The notes beneath the pieces were generated by a model. It was not told the DNA's origin and ran no database searches. It was given only the letters and a program-made list of their open reading frames with translations. Both the position numbers and the translations under genes were made by a program. 38,737 nucleotides of DNA from an uncultured Candidatus Competibacteraceae bacterium (lineage in GTDB: Bacteria > Pseudomonadota > Gammaproteobacteria > Competibacterales > Competibacteraceae). Shown in pieces: positions 1-7,987 of this stretch. The first letter of the stretch is position 1, and every line of letters starts with the position of its first letter. The DNA is taken from positions 1 through 38,737 of the forward strand of contig CAIRMO010000071.1 in NCBI GenBank assembly GCA_903879705.1, written 5' to 3'.

Positions 1-1
1 A

Positions 2-952
2 CTCCTGATGTTTGTGCTGCTGATCGGCAAGCCTTCGGAGAACGTCAGTCTGATCGCGATCGGCGCTTTTGCGGCGCTGCTGGTCGCCTTCCAGAGTTTC
101 GCCGCCAGCCTGGCGATGATGATCATGGTCGGTACGGGACTGATTGCGATTCAGCCGCAGGTGGAGCGCGCCCGGCCGTTGCTGGATGCGGCACCGGAGA
201 TCGGCGAAGAGAAGGCCGATCCGGGGATCTTGTCCGGGGCCATTGAAGTCTCGCACCTGAGTTTCCGCTACGTGCCGAACGATTTTTTGATCCTGGATGA
301 TGTGTCACTGGACGTCGCGCCGGGAGCGTTCATCGCCCTGGTCGGAGCTTCCGGATCAGGCAAATCGACCCTGCTGCGCCTGCTGCTGGGCTTTGAGCAA
401 CCGGAAGCGGGCGGCATTCTCTTTGACGGCCAGGATCTGGCCAGCATCGACGCCACTGCGGTGCGCCGTCAGATGGGAGTGGTGATGCAGAACGCCCAAC
501 TGATGCCGCGATCCCTGTACGACAACATTGTTGGCACCGCCAGCGGGACCCCGGACGATGCCTGGGAGGCAGCGACCCAAGTGGGGCTGGCCGACGACAT
601 CCGCCAGATGCCAATGGGAATGCAGACCGTGGTTCTGGAAGGCGGCGGTGCGTTGTCAGGCGGTCAGATGCAGCGGCTGATGATCGCCCGCGCCATTGTC
701 GGTAAGCCCAAAATCCTGCTGCTCGACGAAGCGACCAGCGCCCTGGACAATCGCACCCAGGCGGTAGTGACCGAGAGTCTGGATCGGCTGCGGGTAACAC
801 GGGTCGTCGTGGCTCACCGCCTCAGCACCGTAGTCAACGCCGATCGAATCTATGTCTTCGAGGCCGGGCGCATCATCGAGGTGGGCAGTTACGCCGAGTT
901 GATGCTGGCCAATGGTGCCTTTGCCCGGTTGGCCGAGCGGCAAACGCTCTAA
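2..952 (+). CDS. NHLM-type bacteriocin-export ABC transporter, ATP-binding C-terminal part (partial)
   Basis: The reading frame is open to the left edge, so only the last ~316 residues are seen. They comprise the end of a membrane domain (hydrophobic to about residue 45) and a complete ABC ATPase domain. Walker A is GASGSGKST, the signature is LSGGQMQR, Walker B is ILLLDEA, and the H-loop is AHR. The stretch around DDIRQMPMGMQTVVLEGGG matches what I know of the NHLM bacteriocin-system ATP-binding exporters, which secrete leader-peptide (nitrile-hydratase-like or Nif11-like) ribosomal peptides across the inner membrane. That family assignment is from recognition of the sequence. The substrate precursor and partner exporter would lie upstream, outside the window. 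The gene ends 8 nt before the convergent phosphorylase gene. A general lipid/peptide ABC exporter is the alternative. Confidence 0.8.
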   Translation, partial: LLMFVLLIGKPSENVSLIAIGAFAALLVAFQSFAASLAMMIMVGTGLIAIQPQVERARPLLDAAPEIGEEKADPGILSGAIEVSHLSFRYVPNDFLILDDVSLDVAPGAFIALVGASGSGKSTLLRLLLGFEQPEAGGILFDGQDLASIDATAVRRQMGVVMQNAQLMPRSLYDNIVGTASGTPDDAWEAATQVGLADDIRQMPMGMQTVVLEGGGALSGGQMQRLMIARAIVGKPKILLLDEATSALDNRTQAVVTESLDRLRVTRVVVAHRLSTVVNADRIYVFEAGRIIEVGSYAELMLANGAFARLAERQTL

Positions 953-960
953 AGCCCCTT

Positions 961-1713
961 TCAGGCCGATTCCAGCATCGGAATCACCCGCGCCAGCAGC
1001 ATCTTGAGCCGTTCCATACCCCCAGCCAGATTCCGCTCAATGTCGGCCATCGTGATTTCGCCGGCGGCTTTACCTGCTGCCCAGTTGGCGACGACCGCGC
1101 ACGCGGCGTAGCGCAAGCCCAGTTCCCTCGCCAGCGCCGCTTCCGGCATCCCGGTCATGCCAACGATGTCGCAACCGTCCCGCTCCAGCTTGTGAATCTC
1201 CGCTGCGGTCTCCAGTCGCGGCCCCTGCGTCGCCGCATAAGTACACGATTCACGGGCATTCAGCTTCAGGGCGCGGGCGGCTTCAATCAACGATTCCCGC
1301 AATGTCGGGGAATAGGGTTCGGTGAAATCAATATGGGTGACCTGGCTGAGATTGTCCTCGAAAAAGGTGCAAGGCCGGCCCCAGGTGTAATCCACAATCT
1401 GATCGGGAAAGGCCAGCGCTCCTGGCTCCATGTCCGCGCGAATTCCCCCCACCGCCGCCGCCGCAATGATCTGTTTCACCCCGATCCGGTGCAGCGCCCA
1501 GAGATTGGCCCGGTAATTAATCCGATGAGGCGGCAGGGTATGCTGAAGGCCATGCCGGGCCAGAAACACCACGACGCGCTCGCCCAACTGGCCGTAAAGC
1601 AGCGGGCTGGAGGGTTCGCCATAGGGCGTAGAGAGGGTTTCCTGGCGGGTGAGGTTCAGGGTGTCCAGCGAGGCCAGGCTGGTGCCGCCGATAATGGCGA
1701 GAGTGGGAGTCAT
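961..1713 (-). CDS. S-methyl-5'-thioinosine phosphorylase (MTA phosphorylase family)
   Basis: This 250-residue protein belongs to the purine nucleoside phosphorylase/MTAP family. It opens with MTPTLAIIGGTSLASLD and contains the phosphate/ribose-site segments LARHGLQHTLPPHRINYRAN and VGMTGMPEAALARELGL. In pseudomonads and related gammaproteobacteria this MTAP-like subgroup cleaves S-methyl-5'-thioinosine, made by deaminating methylthioadenosine, to hypoxanthine and methylthioribose-1-phosphate. The substrate preference here is inferred from overall similarity. The ATG at 1713 is chosen because the family motif starts immediately after it; the frame stays open far upstream across opgG, but that extension is not protein-like. 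It is divergent from opgG and tail to tail with the ABC gene. Confidence 0.85.
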   Translation of the reverse strand: MTPTLAIIGGTSLASLDTLNLTRQETLSTPYGEPSSPLLYGQLGERVVVFLARHGLQHTLPPHRINYRANLWALHRIGVKQIIAAAAVGGIRADMEPGALAFPDQIVDYTWGRPCTFFEDNLSQVTHIDFTEPYSPTLRESLIEAARALKLNARESCTYAATQGPRLETAAEIHKLERDGCDIVGMTGMPEAALARELGLRYAACAVVANWAAGKAAGEITMADIERNLAGGMERLKMLLARVIPMLESA

Positions 1714-1737
1714 GGTCGATCCTGAATGCGGATAGTC

Positions 1738-1766
1738 GGAATACCTAAACCACAATACAATATCAA
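1738..1766 (-). promoter_or_regulatory. Possible sigma70-type promoter for the phosphorylase gene
   Basis: On the minus strand, TTGATA (1761-1766) and TATTCC (1738-1743) are separated by 17 nt, about 25 nt upstream of the ATG at 1713. The -10 match is weak. The divergent opgG promoter must share this 132-nt interval, but no good match for it was seen. Confidence 0.3.
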
Positions 1767-1845
1767 GCTTGGCGGCTTGCCCAAAGCCCATTGAATTCCA
1801 CCACTGAATCCTACCGAACTGAACCGTCAACGGAGCCGTGCCGCT

Positions 1846-3420
1846 GTGAAACTCCGAATGCTGCTGAGTGTTGTTCTGCTGGCGGGCGTGGTCTGCGCCA
1901 GCCCGATAGCGAGCCTGAGCGCGCCCACCGCCCCAGAAGCTACCCCGGCTGCGACGCCGCCGCCCAAGCGGTTCAATTTCGCCGATGTGCGCCGCCGCGC
2001 CGAAATGCTGGCGAACCAACCGTTCCAGACCCCCAGCGATACCCTGCCGGATTTCCTGAAGAATCTTGACTACGACCAGTATCGCTATATCCGCTTCCGG
2101 GCTGAAAAAAGCCTGTGGCGGGATGCCGGATTGCCGTTTGAAATCCAGTTTGCCCCGCTGGGATTTCTGTTCAACCGGAAAGTCGCCATTAGCATCGTCG
2201 ACGAGGGCGAAGTGAGTCCGGTTGAATACTCCAGCGACCTGTTCGACTACGACCACAGCAAGAACAAAATCCCCGACGACCTGCCCCAAGATCTGGGTTT
2301 TGCCGGATTCAAGGTGCTGTATCCGTTGCACACCGACAGCAAATATGACGAAGTAGCGGTCTTCCTGGGCGCCAGCTACTTCCGCGCCATTGGCCAGAAC
2401 CAGAGCTATGGTCTGTCAGCGCGGGGACTGGCGATCGACACTGGACTGCCCAAACCGGAGGAATTTCCCTGGTTCCGCGAATTCTGGCTGGAAAAGCCGG
2501 CCAAGGACGCGACCGAACTGACGGTGTACGCGCTGTTGGACAGTCAGAGCCTGGCCGGCGCTTACCGCTTCGTGATCAAGCCTGGCGTTGCGACCCAGAT
2601 GGAGGTCAAGGCCAGCCTGTTCTTTCGCGACAAGGTGCAGAAAATCGGGTTGGCGCCGCTGACCAGCATGTTCTATCACGGCGCATTGAATGAACGGTTC
2701 TTCGATGATTTCCGCCCACAGGTGCATGATTCCGATGGCCTGTTGATGGCAACCGGCAACGGCGAATGGATCTGGCGGCCATTGAATAATCCGACCCGGC
2801 TGCGCATCAGCGCCTTCCAGGACAATAACCCGCGGGGCTTCGGGCTGTTGCAGCGCGACCGCGCCTTTGACAACTACCAGGATCTGGAAGCGCATTACCA
2901 CCGCCGGCCAGGGGTTTGGATCGAGCCGCAGGGTGACTGGGGCAAGGGATCGGTACAACTCATTGAGATTCCAAGCGATGCTGAACGCTACGACAACATC
3001 GCTGCGTTCTGGACCCCGGAAAAGCCGGTCGAATCCGGCCAACCCCTGGAGTACAGCTACCGATTGTCCTTCTTGCTTGACCTGCCCAGCCTGTCGCCGG
3101 GCGGGCGAACCTTGGCCAGCCGGGTCGGGGCGGGCGGCGTCGACGAGCTGAATCCCGAACGGCGGCGGTTCGTGATCGATTTCGGCGGTGAAATCCTGGC
3201 CAAACTGGCGGAGGACGCTCCGGCGCGGGCGGTGGTCAGCACCTCCAGCGGGCAGGTAGAAAACGTCGTGGCGCACCGGAATCCCTACACCAACGGCTGG
3301 CGGGTCTCGTTCGAGCTGTTGCCGCAAGGCGACAATCCAGTCGATCTGCGCTGCTTTCTTAAACTCGGCGATCATGTCCTGACCGAAACCTGGAGCTATC
3401 AGTGGACCGCAGCAAAGTAA
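1846..3420 (+). CDS. opgG: Periplasmic glucan biosynthesis protein OpgG
   Basis: This 524-residue protein is a full-length OpgG (MdoG), the periplasmic protein that with OpgH makes osmoregulated periplasmic glucans, probably acting on the backbone to shape branching. The N-terminus (MKLRMLLSVVLLAGVVCAS) is a Sec-type signal peptide with cleavage near residue 20-25. It is not a twin-arginine signal, which favours OpgG over the paralogue OpgD. The mature part begins FNFADVRRRAEMLANQPF and continues with LDYDQYRYIRFRAEKSLW, characteristic of the family. Its start is a GTG at 1846. The last 19 nt overlap the next gene, which suggests translational coupling. In most proteobacteria opgH follows directly; here it begins 1.5 kb further on. 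Confidence 0.95.
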   Translation: MKLRMLLSVVLLAGVVCASPIASLSAPTAPEATPAATPPPKRFNFADVRRRAEMLANQPFQTPSDTLPDFLKNLDYDQYRYIRFRAEKSLWRDAGLPFEIQFAPLGFLFNRKVAISIVDEGEVSPVEYSSDLFDYDHSKNKIPDDLPQDLGFAGFKVLYPLHTDSKYDEVAVFLGASYFRAIGQNQSYGLSARGLAIDTGLPKPEEFPWFREFWLEKPAKDATELTVYALLDSQSLAGAYRFVIKPGVATQMEVKASLFFRDKVQKIGLAPLTSMFYHGALNERFFDDFRPQVHDSDGLLMATGNGEWIWRPLNNPTRLRISAFQDNNPRGFGLLQRDRAFDNYQDLEAHYHRRPGVWIEPQGDWGKGSVQLIEIPSDAERYDNIAAFWTPEKPVESGQPLEYSYRLSFLLDLPSLSPGGRTLASRVGAGGVDELNPERRRFVIDFGGEILAKLAEDAPARAVVSTSSGQVENVVAHRNPYTNGWRVSFELLPQGDNPVDLRCFLKLGDHVLTETWSYQWTAAK

Positions 3421-3884
3421 GCGCGGCGCTGCCATACCTGCCCCACTCGACGGCCGCGCCATCGCTCGCTCAATTGCACGGTCGGCTCCAGGCTTACTGG
3501 CAGGCGCTGGGTGTCAGCGACCCGGATCAGGCGGAGGCGCTCAGTGAACAGGCCTTGCGGCGGGCGGTTGAATTGCCGGAGATGCCAGGATGGGATCCCT
3601 TGGCGCGAGCCATTACTGCGGCGGGTGAATTGCTGGACGACTGGCTGGCGCGGGCGCTGGAACTACCCCGATCAGCACCGGAACTGGCGGCGGCGCGAGC
3701 GGCGCTTTTGAGTGGCGTGGCCCCGGACTGGCCAGCGGCGCTGTTTGCGCCCCCCGGCGTAGCGGAAACCGCGCTGGAAACCCTGCGTTCCGCGATTGCC
3801 GAACCGGCCCCAGCGCCGTGTCCCGGCGTCATGCCGGCGCAACGCATTGAACTCTTTTCGCTGCTTGGCCGGTTACGGCGGTAA
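3402..3884 (+). CDS. Unknown 160-aa protein between opgG and opgH
   Basis: I do not recognise this 160-residue protein. It starts with an ATG inside the last codons of opgG (19-nt overlap, different frame), so it is probably co-translated with it. It is rich in Ala, Leu and Pro, has predicted helices such as QAEALSEQALRRAVELPEM, and has no signal peptide or membrane segment. It ends with LFSLLGRLRR. The opgH downstream lacks the ~130-150-residue cytoplasmic N-terminal region of E. coli OpgH. One idea is that this gene supplies a comparable cytoplasmic partner, but I see no clear sequence match to that region. Codon use and GC resemble opgG, so it looks native rather than acquired. Confidence 0.65.
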   Translation: MDRSKVSAALPYLPHSTAAPSLAQLHGRLQAYWQALGVSDPDQAEALSEQALRRAVELPEMPGWDPLARAITAAGELLDDWLARALELPRSAPELAAARAALLSGVAPDWPAALFAPPGVAETALETLRSAIAEPAPAPCPGVMPAQRIELFSLLGRLRR

Positions 3885-3932
3885 TATTAGGAATCCGATA
3901 TGAATTGTGGAATCGTGGCTTCGAACCACCCC

Positions 3933-3968
3933 GGCGCTACGCGCCACCCCTCCTTATCCAAGGAGGGG
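3933..3968. repeat. Double-hairpin repeat (REP-like) after the opgG unit
   Basis: Two adjacent perfect hairpins. The first is GGCGC-TAC-GCGCC (3933-3945). The second has a 9-bp stem, CCCCTCCTT/AAGGAGGGG (3947-3955 with 3960-3968), and an ATCC loop. Short GC-rich paired hairpins of this kind are common dispersed repeats in bacterial genomes. This one may also end transcription from opgG, although no T-run follows (the next bases are AAAATCC). It sits at the left edge of the AT-richer toxin-antitoxin segment. The rest of 3885-4182 is non-coding. Confidence 0.7.
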
Positions 3969-4040
3969 AAAATCCATAACTCCAACCGGATGGCTATAGA
4001 TTCCACTGAGGAAATCATGAACGGTAGTTTCGCTCATTTT

Positions 4041-4070
4041 TTGTAACAAATTGAATTTTATAGGTATAAA
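4041..4070 (+). promoter_or_regulatory. Possible promoter for the toxin-antitoxin pair
   Basis: TTGTAA (4041-4046) and TATAAA (4065-4070) are spaced by 18 nt in an AT-rich stretch about 110 nt upstream of the PIN gene start. The match is reasonable but not supported by anything else. Confidence 0.4.
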
Positions 4071-4182
4071 TTTTGCCCTAACCCGGATCGCTGCCGAACA
4101 ACAGATTGAATATCAAAGACTTTTTTTGGGTAGCGAAAGTACAGTTAAACAGCAAGCTGTATAGAATTAGACCCTTACGAGA

Positions 4183-4665
4183 TTGAATAAATTGGAAAAA
4201 CCAAAAGTTTATATTGAAACATCAGTCATTAGCTACTTGACTGCATGGCGCAGCCGGGACTTAGTAATTGCCGGTAATCAAGAAACTACAAAAGAATGGT
4301 GGGATCGACGAAATGATTTTGATCTATTTATTTCGGTTTTCGTTATGGAAGAAGTTTCGGGTGGCGATTACACAGCGGCTACTGAAAGACTGAAAGCGTT
4401 AAAAGGCATACCTGAAATAGAAATTGCGGATCAGGTAGCAATAATCGCTGAAAAACTGCTGAATGAAGCGTCACTGCCGAGTAAGGCACGAGTTGATGCT
4501 TTGCACATTGCCACTGCGGCTTTCGGCGGTATGGATTACCTCCTGACGTGGAACTGTACGCATATTGCAAATCCAGCATTCAGATTCAAAATCGAAGCAG
4601 TAATTCGTTCACTTGGATATGAACCACCCATTATTTGCACACCACAAGAACTTTTGGAGACATGA
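4183..4665 (+). CDS. PIN-domain toxin (VapC family)
   Basis: A 160-residue PIN-domain protein of the VapC-like type II toxin family, which are Mg-dependent RNases. The N-terminal strand with the first acidic residue is VYIETSVISYL, a conserved Glu lies in FVMEEVSGGD, and the C-terminal core is RVDALHIATAAFGGMDYLLTWNCTHIAN with the conserved Asp of DALHIA and the NCxHIAN segment typical of this subgroup. The start is a TTG at 4183; no strong ribosome site is visible. It ends 4 nt before the next small gene, its likely antitoxin, so toxin precedes antitoxin. The gene is clearly more AT-rich than its neighbours, consistent with transfer into the opgG-opgH interval. Enzyme activity is inferred from the family. 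Confidence 0.85.
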   Translation: MNKLEKPKVYIETSVISYLTAWRSRDLVIAGNQETTKEWWDRRNDFDLFISVFVMEEVSGGDYTAATERLKALKGIPEIEIADQVAIIAEKLLNEASLPSKARVDALHIATAAFGGMDYLLTWNCTHIANPAFRFKIEAVIRSLGYEPPIICTPQELLET

Positions 4666-4669
4666 AAGT

Positions 4670-4915
4670 ATGACCACTAATCCCATTATTCAAGAAATTC
4701 ATAGGACTCGTGAAGAATACTCCAAACGTTTCGGTGACGACCTGAAAGCCATCTGTAACGATGCCCGGAATAAACAAGGCCGTGATGGTCACAGGGTGGT
4801 ATCGGCGAGTCCTAAGCGCATCGGCGTATTCACGCCAGAAGCAGATCGCCTGGATGGCGTGAAACAGAATCCCGCACTCAATCAACCCACCATCAATTCA
4901 CCACACGACTTTTAA
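4670..4915 (+). CDS. Probable antitoxin partner of the PIN toxin
   Basis: An 81-residue protein beginning MTTNPIIQEIHRTREEYSKR. Small proteins with this opening, typically found directly downstream of PIN-domain toxins of this subgroup, are annotated as their antitoxins. The N-terminal helix (EIHRTREEYSKRFGDDLKAI) and basic middle fit a toxin-binding peptide, but no ribbon-helix-helix or AbrB fold is obvious. The ATG at 4670 lies 4 nt after the toxin stop, giving tight coupling. The tail after about residue 55 (FTPEADRLDGVKQNPALNQP) is unlike the short C-terminus I associate with the family and is more GC-rich. It could be host sequence read through at the insertion edge. Its stop is 9 nt before opgH. 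Confidence 0.65.
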   Translation: MTTNPIIQEIHRTREEYSKRFGDDLKAICNDARNKQGRDGHRVVSASPKRIGVFTPEADRLDGVKQNPALNQPTINSPHDF

Positions 4916-4924
4916 TCCTCCTCC

Positions 4925-7000
4925 ATGACCCAAACCGTTCCAACCCCGAACCTGGGGCACACCCTGCGGCGAGTGGCATTCTTCCTGCTAGTGACGCTGA
5001 CCACGCTGATCGCGCTGGGCCTGATGGCCAGCGCCTTTCACAGCAACGGCCTAAGTCCGATGGAGTTTTTGCTGTTGCTGTTGTACGCGATCCTGTTTTC
5101 CTGGATCTGCATGTCGTTCTGGACCGCATTCATGGGCTTTATCGCGATCCTGCTGGGCCGCGACCGCTGGGCGATTTCCCGCCAGCCGGGGACCCCGCCC
5201 GATCCCGCCGCGATCCCGCCACGCACCGCGATCCTGATGCCGATCTATAACGAGGATTCCGAGCGAGTATTCGCCGGGCTGCGGGCCATTCACCAGTCGC
5301 TGGCGGATACCGGCCAACGGGACCGCTTTGATTTCTTCATCCTCAGCGATACCCGTGATCCGGCGGTCTGGGTCGAGGAAGAACTGCGCTGGCAAGACAT
5401 GGTGCGGGCGCTGGACGGCAAGGGCCGGATTTTCTATCGCAACCGTCCGGAGAACACCAGCCGCAAGAGTGGCAACCTGGAAGATTTCTGCACCCGCTGG
5501 GGCGGCCATTACCGCTACATGATCGTGCTGGACGCCGACAGCCTGATGCAGGGCACAACCCTGGTCGAGATGGTGCGGCTCATGGAACTCCACCCCAAGG
5601 TCGCGCTCATCCAGACCCCGCCGATCCCGGTCAACCGCGAGTCGCTGTTCGCCCGGATCCTGCAATTCGCCAGCAGCATTTACGGGCGGATGTTCACCGC
5701 TGGCCTGAATTACTGGCAACTGGGCGAAAGCAATTACTGGGGCCATAACGCCATTATCCGCATTCAGCCGTTTCTCGATCATTGCGGCTTGCCGAAACTG
5801 CCAGGGCGCGAACCGTTCGGCGGCGACATCCTCAGCCATGATTTTGTCGAAGCGGCCTTGCTGCGGCGGGCCGGCTGGGAAGTGTGGCTGGCCTACGACC
5901 TGGAAGGCAGCTACGAAGAAATCCCGCCCACCCTGATCGACTACGCCAAGCGCGATCGCCGCTGGTGCCAGGGCAATCTTCAGCATGTGCGGCTGGCGTT
6001 GGCGCACGGTTTTAATGGACTGAGCCGGCTACATTTTTTGATGGGGGTGATGTCCTACGTCGCTTCGCCGCTATGGCTGCTGTTCCTGATCGCCACCGGG
6101 GTTGAAGCCTTCATTCAGGCCCAGCATCACCCAGTCTATTTCTTTGGCGATAACTGGATTCCGGTGTGGCCTGTGTCGTTCGCGGTCGAAATGACCACCG
6201 TGTTGCTGGTGACCCTGACCATGCTGTTCCTGCCCAAACTGCTGGCTTTGTTGCTGTTGCTCAAGGATCGCCGACTCGTGCGAGCTTACGGCGGGATCAT
6301 CGGGGCCAGCCTGAGCGTGGCGCTCGAAACCGCCTTTTCGGTGCTGACCGCGCCAGTGCTGATGCTGTTTCAGACCAAGTTTGTCGTGGCGATCCTGATG
6401 CGCCGGGCCGTGGGCTGGCCCTCGCAACAGCGCGGCGATCACATGACCAGCTTCCGCGAGGCGGCCTTCACTCATGGGTTTCAGACCCTGATCGGCGTTG
6501 TCGCTGGCGTACTGAGTTACCTGTATATACCCGCATTCTTCTGGTGGTTTACCCCGGTGCTACTCGGCCTGACGCTGGCGATCCCGGTCTCGATCCTGTC
6601 CAGCAGCATGGCGCTGGGCCGCCAATCGCGCCAGATCGGTCTGTTCCTGACCCCGGAGGAAAGCGAACCGCCTGCGGTGTTGCACTATCTCGAAGAGAAC
6701 TTGCAGGACGACGAACCGGCGCTGCCAGCGTTGCAGGGGATTCCCGTCAACCGATTCATCCAGGCGCTGACCGATCCTTACGTCAACGCACTGCACCGGT
6801 CGCTGTTGCCGGAGTGCGAGCCACCGGGCAAGCGTCGCCGGCATTATTTGGAAGGGCTGATTCACCAACTCGAAGAGGAGGGGCCAGACAGCCTGAGTCC
6901 AGTGCAGCAACGCGATCTGATCACCGACCCGGAGACCCTGCTGCGGCTGCATGCCCTGTTCTGGAGCCGACCGCCGGCCAATGCCGAGTTGTTGCCCTAG
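4925..7000 (+). CDS. opgH: Periplasmic glucan glucosyltransferase OpgH, short N-terminus
   Basis: This 691-residue inner-membrane GT2 glucosyltransferase elongates the glucan backbone from UDP-glucose and exports it to OpgG. Visible features are two N-terminal membrane segments (about residues 13-36 and 43-75), the acidic motif VLDADS, the acceptor-site region LSHDFVEAALLRRAGWEVW, and the processive-synthase motif RDRRWCQGN. A block of C-terminal membrane segments follows (about 370-580). E. coli OpgH is about 847 residues. The missing part is mainly the cytoplasmic N-terminal region, reported in E. coli to contact FtsZ. No purine-rich ribosome site precedes the ATG (the bases are CCTCCTCC), so translation may depend on the antitoxin gene upstream, or the start may have been altered by the insertion. 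Confidence 0.93.
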   Translation: MTQTVPTPNLGHTLRRVAFFLLVTLTTLIALGLMASAFHSNGLSPMEFLLLLLYAILFSWICMSFWTAFMGFIAILLGRDRWAISRQPGTPPDPAAIPPRTAILMPIYNEDSERVFAGLRAIHQSLADTGQRDRFDFFILSDTRDPAVWVEEELRWQDMVRALDGKGRIFYRNRPENTSRKSGNLEDFCTRWGGHYRYMIVLDADSLMQGTTLVEMVRLMELHPKVALIQTPPIPVNRESLFARILQFASSIYGRMFTAGLNYWQLGESNYWGHNAIIRIQPFLDHCGLPKLPGREPFGGDILSHDFVEAALLRRAGWEVWLAYDLEGSYEEIPPTLIDYAKRDRRWCQGNLQHVRLALAHGFNGLSRLHFLMGVMSYVASPLWLLFLIATGVEAFIQAQHHPVYFFGDNWIPVWPVSFAVEMTTVLLVTLTMLFLPKLLALLLLLKDRRLVRAYGGIIGASLSVALETAFSVLTAPVLMLFQTKFVVAILMRRAVGWPSQQRGDHMTSFREAAFTHGFQTLIGVVAGVLSYLYIPAFFWWFTPVLLGLTLAIPVSILSSSMALGRQSRQIGLFLTPEESEPPAVLHYLEENLQDDEPALPALQGIPVNRFIQALTDPYVNALHRSLLPECEPPGKRRRHYLEGLIHQLEEEGPDSLSPVQQRDLITDPETLLRLHALFWSRPPANAELLP

Positions 7001-7125
7001 AGTGCGTCGGTCTTTGTAAATTAACCGATTGAAATAAAATGACTTTCTTTTTTCGGCTATGGAACATCAGTCTTTTATAATCAAGTGGTTGTGCAAATAG
7101 CCCGACACACCACAGTCCTGGATGT

Positions 7126-7859
7126 TTCGGATGCAAGTGCTATATCGAAACCTTGGCCGAACGGGATATGAAGAAGCAGGGACTGGCGGTCAGCGACAAG
7201 GGCCAGATTCCGTATTACGGCGTCATTGATCCGAAGACCGGTCTTCCACAAGGGATTGATAAGGGCTGGGATTATCAGCCGGGGGCAAACCAGACTACCC
7301 CGCTCTATGATTTGATTGCCCGCAAGTTGCCTGGCCTCCCCGCCCCGCTTGGTGCGGCAATGATGGCAAACCTAAAGGACGCGCTGGTCATGGAACAGCA
7401 ACTGGCGTGGTGGGATACGCTGGATGAATGGCTGAAATCTGGGAAGCAGGCCAGCCGCTTGGCGGTTGTAGGTGCGATAGACCCGGACACGCTAGCTTGG
7501 TTGGATTCAGTAAAAAGTATCCAGCCGATCACCGCTGAGATCGCCGTTCCTGATAGTTTGATTTTGGGGCAAAAACAGCGACGCCACACAGGCGCAGGAA
7601 ACGCCTTGACGGATGCTGAGTGGCTGAAACTGCCAGAAATGCTGGCAAATCCAGAGCGGATTCTGTTCGATACCCGTAGCGGAAAGTTGCTCTATATTTA
7701 TCCGGCGGAAGGAACAGACAAAGCTAGTTTGCTGTTGAGTTTGATTATCAGCGGTCACGCAAACAGCAAATCACGAACACTGTCGTTTCCGCGTTTAAGA
7801 CGCAGCAGACAGATATTGACGGCATGGTTAAAGGAAGGATTTGGGAGCCAGTCAAGTGA
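7126..7859 (+). pseudogene. Mu-like phage head-morphogenesis protein with PBECR-type nuclease domain, decayed
   Basis: This resembles the C-terminal half of a Mu gpF/SPP1 gp7-type minor head protein. A Cys motif FGCKCYIETLAERDMKKQGL is followed by PYYGVIDPKTGLPQGIDKGW, typical of the end of the head-morphogenesis domain. A helical linker comes next, then a region (LPEMLANPERILFDTRSGKLLYIYP, split here as LPEMLANPERILF and DTRSGKLLYIYP) like the phage Barnase-EndoU-ColicinE5/D-RelE (PBECR) nuclease fused to such proteins. The N-terminal half is absent. A frameshift near 7740 moves the true tail (SAFKTQQTDIDGMVKGRIW, then a TGA at 7857) to another frame; the unshifted frame runs on as a non-homologous tail to 8025. 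The call rests on recognition of motifs, not on a search. Confidence 0.7.
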
Positions 7860-7987
7860 ACGGGCGGGAGGTCGGCAGTTCCTCCATTCATCGGCGAATG
7901 TTCGCCCAGGTCTGTGGAAGCCATTCCCACAGCTCGCCCGATCACTGACTTACCTGATTAGGTACCACACCCACAGGAAAATTCAAG

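Noticed and set aside
1714-2331. Upstream extension of the phosphorylase reading frame through opgG
   Set aside because: Open frame on the opposite strand of opgG; composition and content do not look like protein, and the family start is at 1713.
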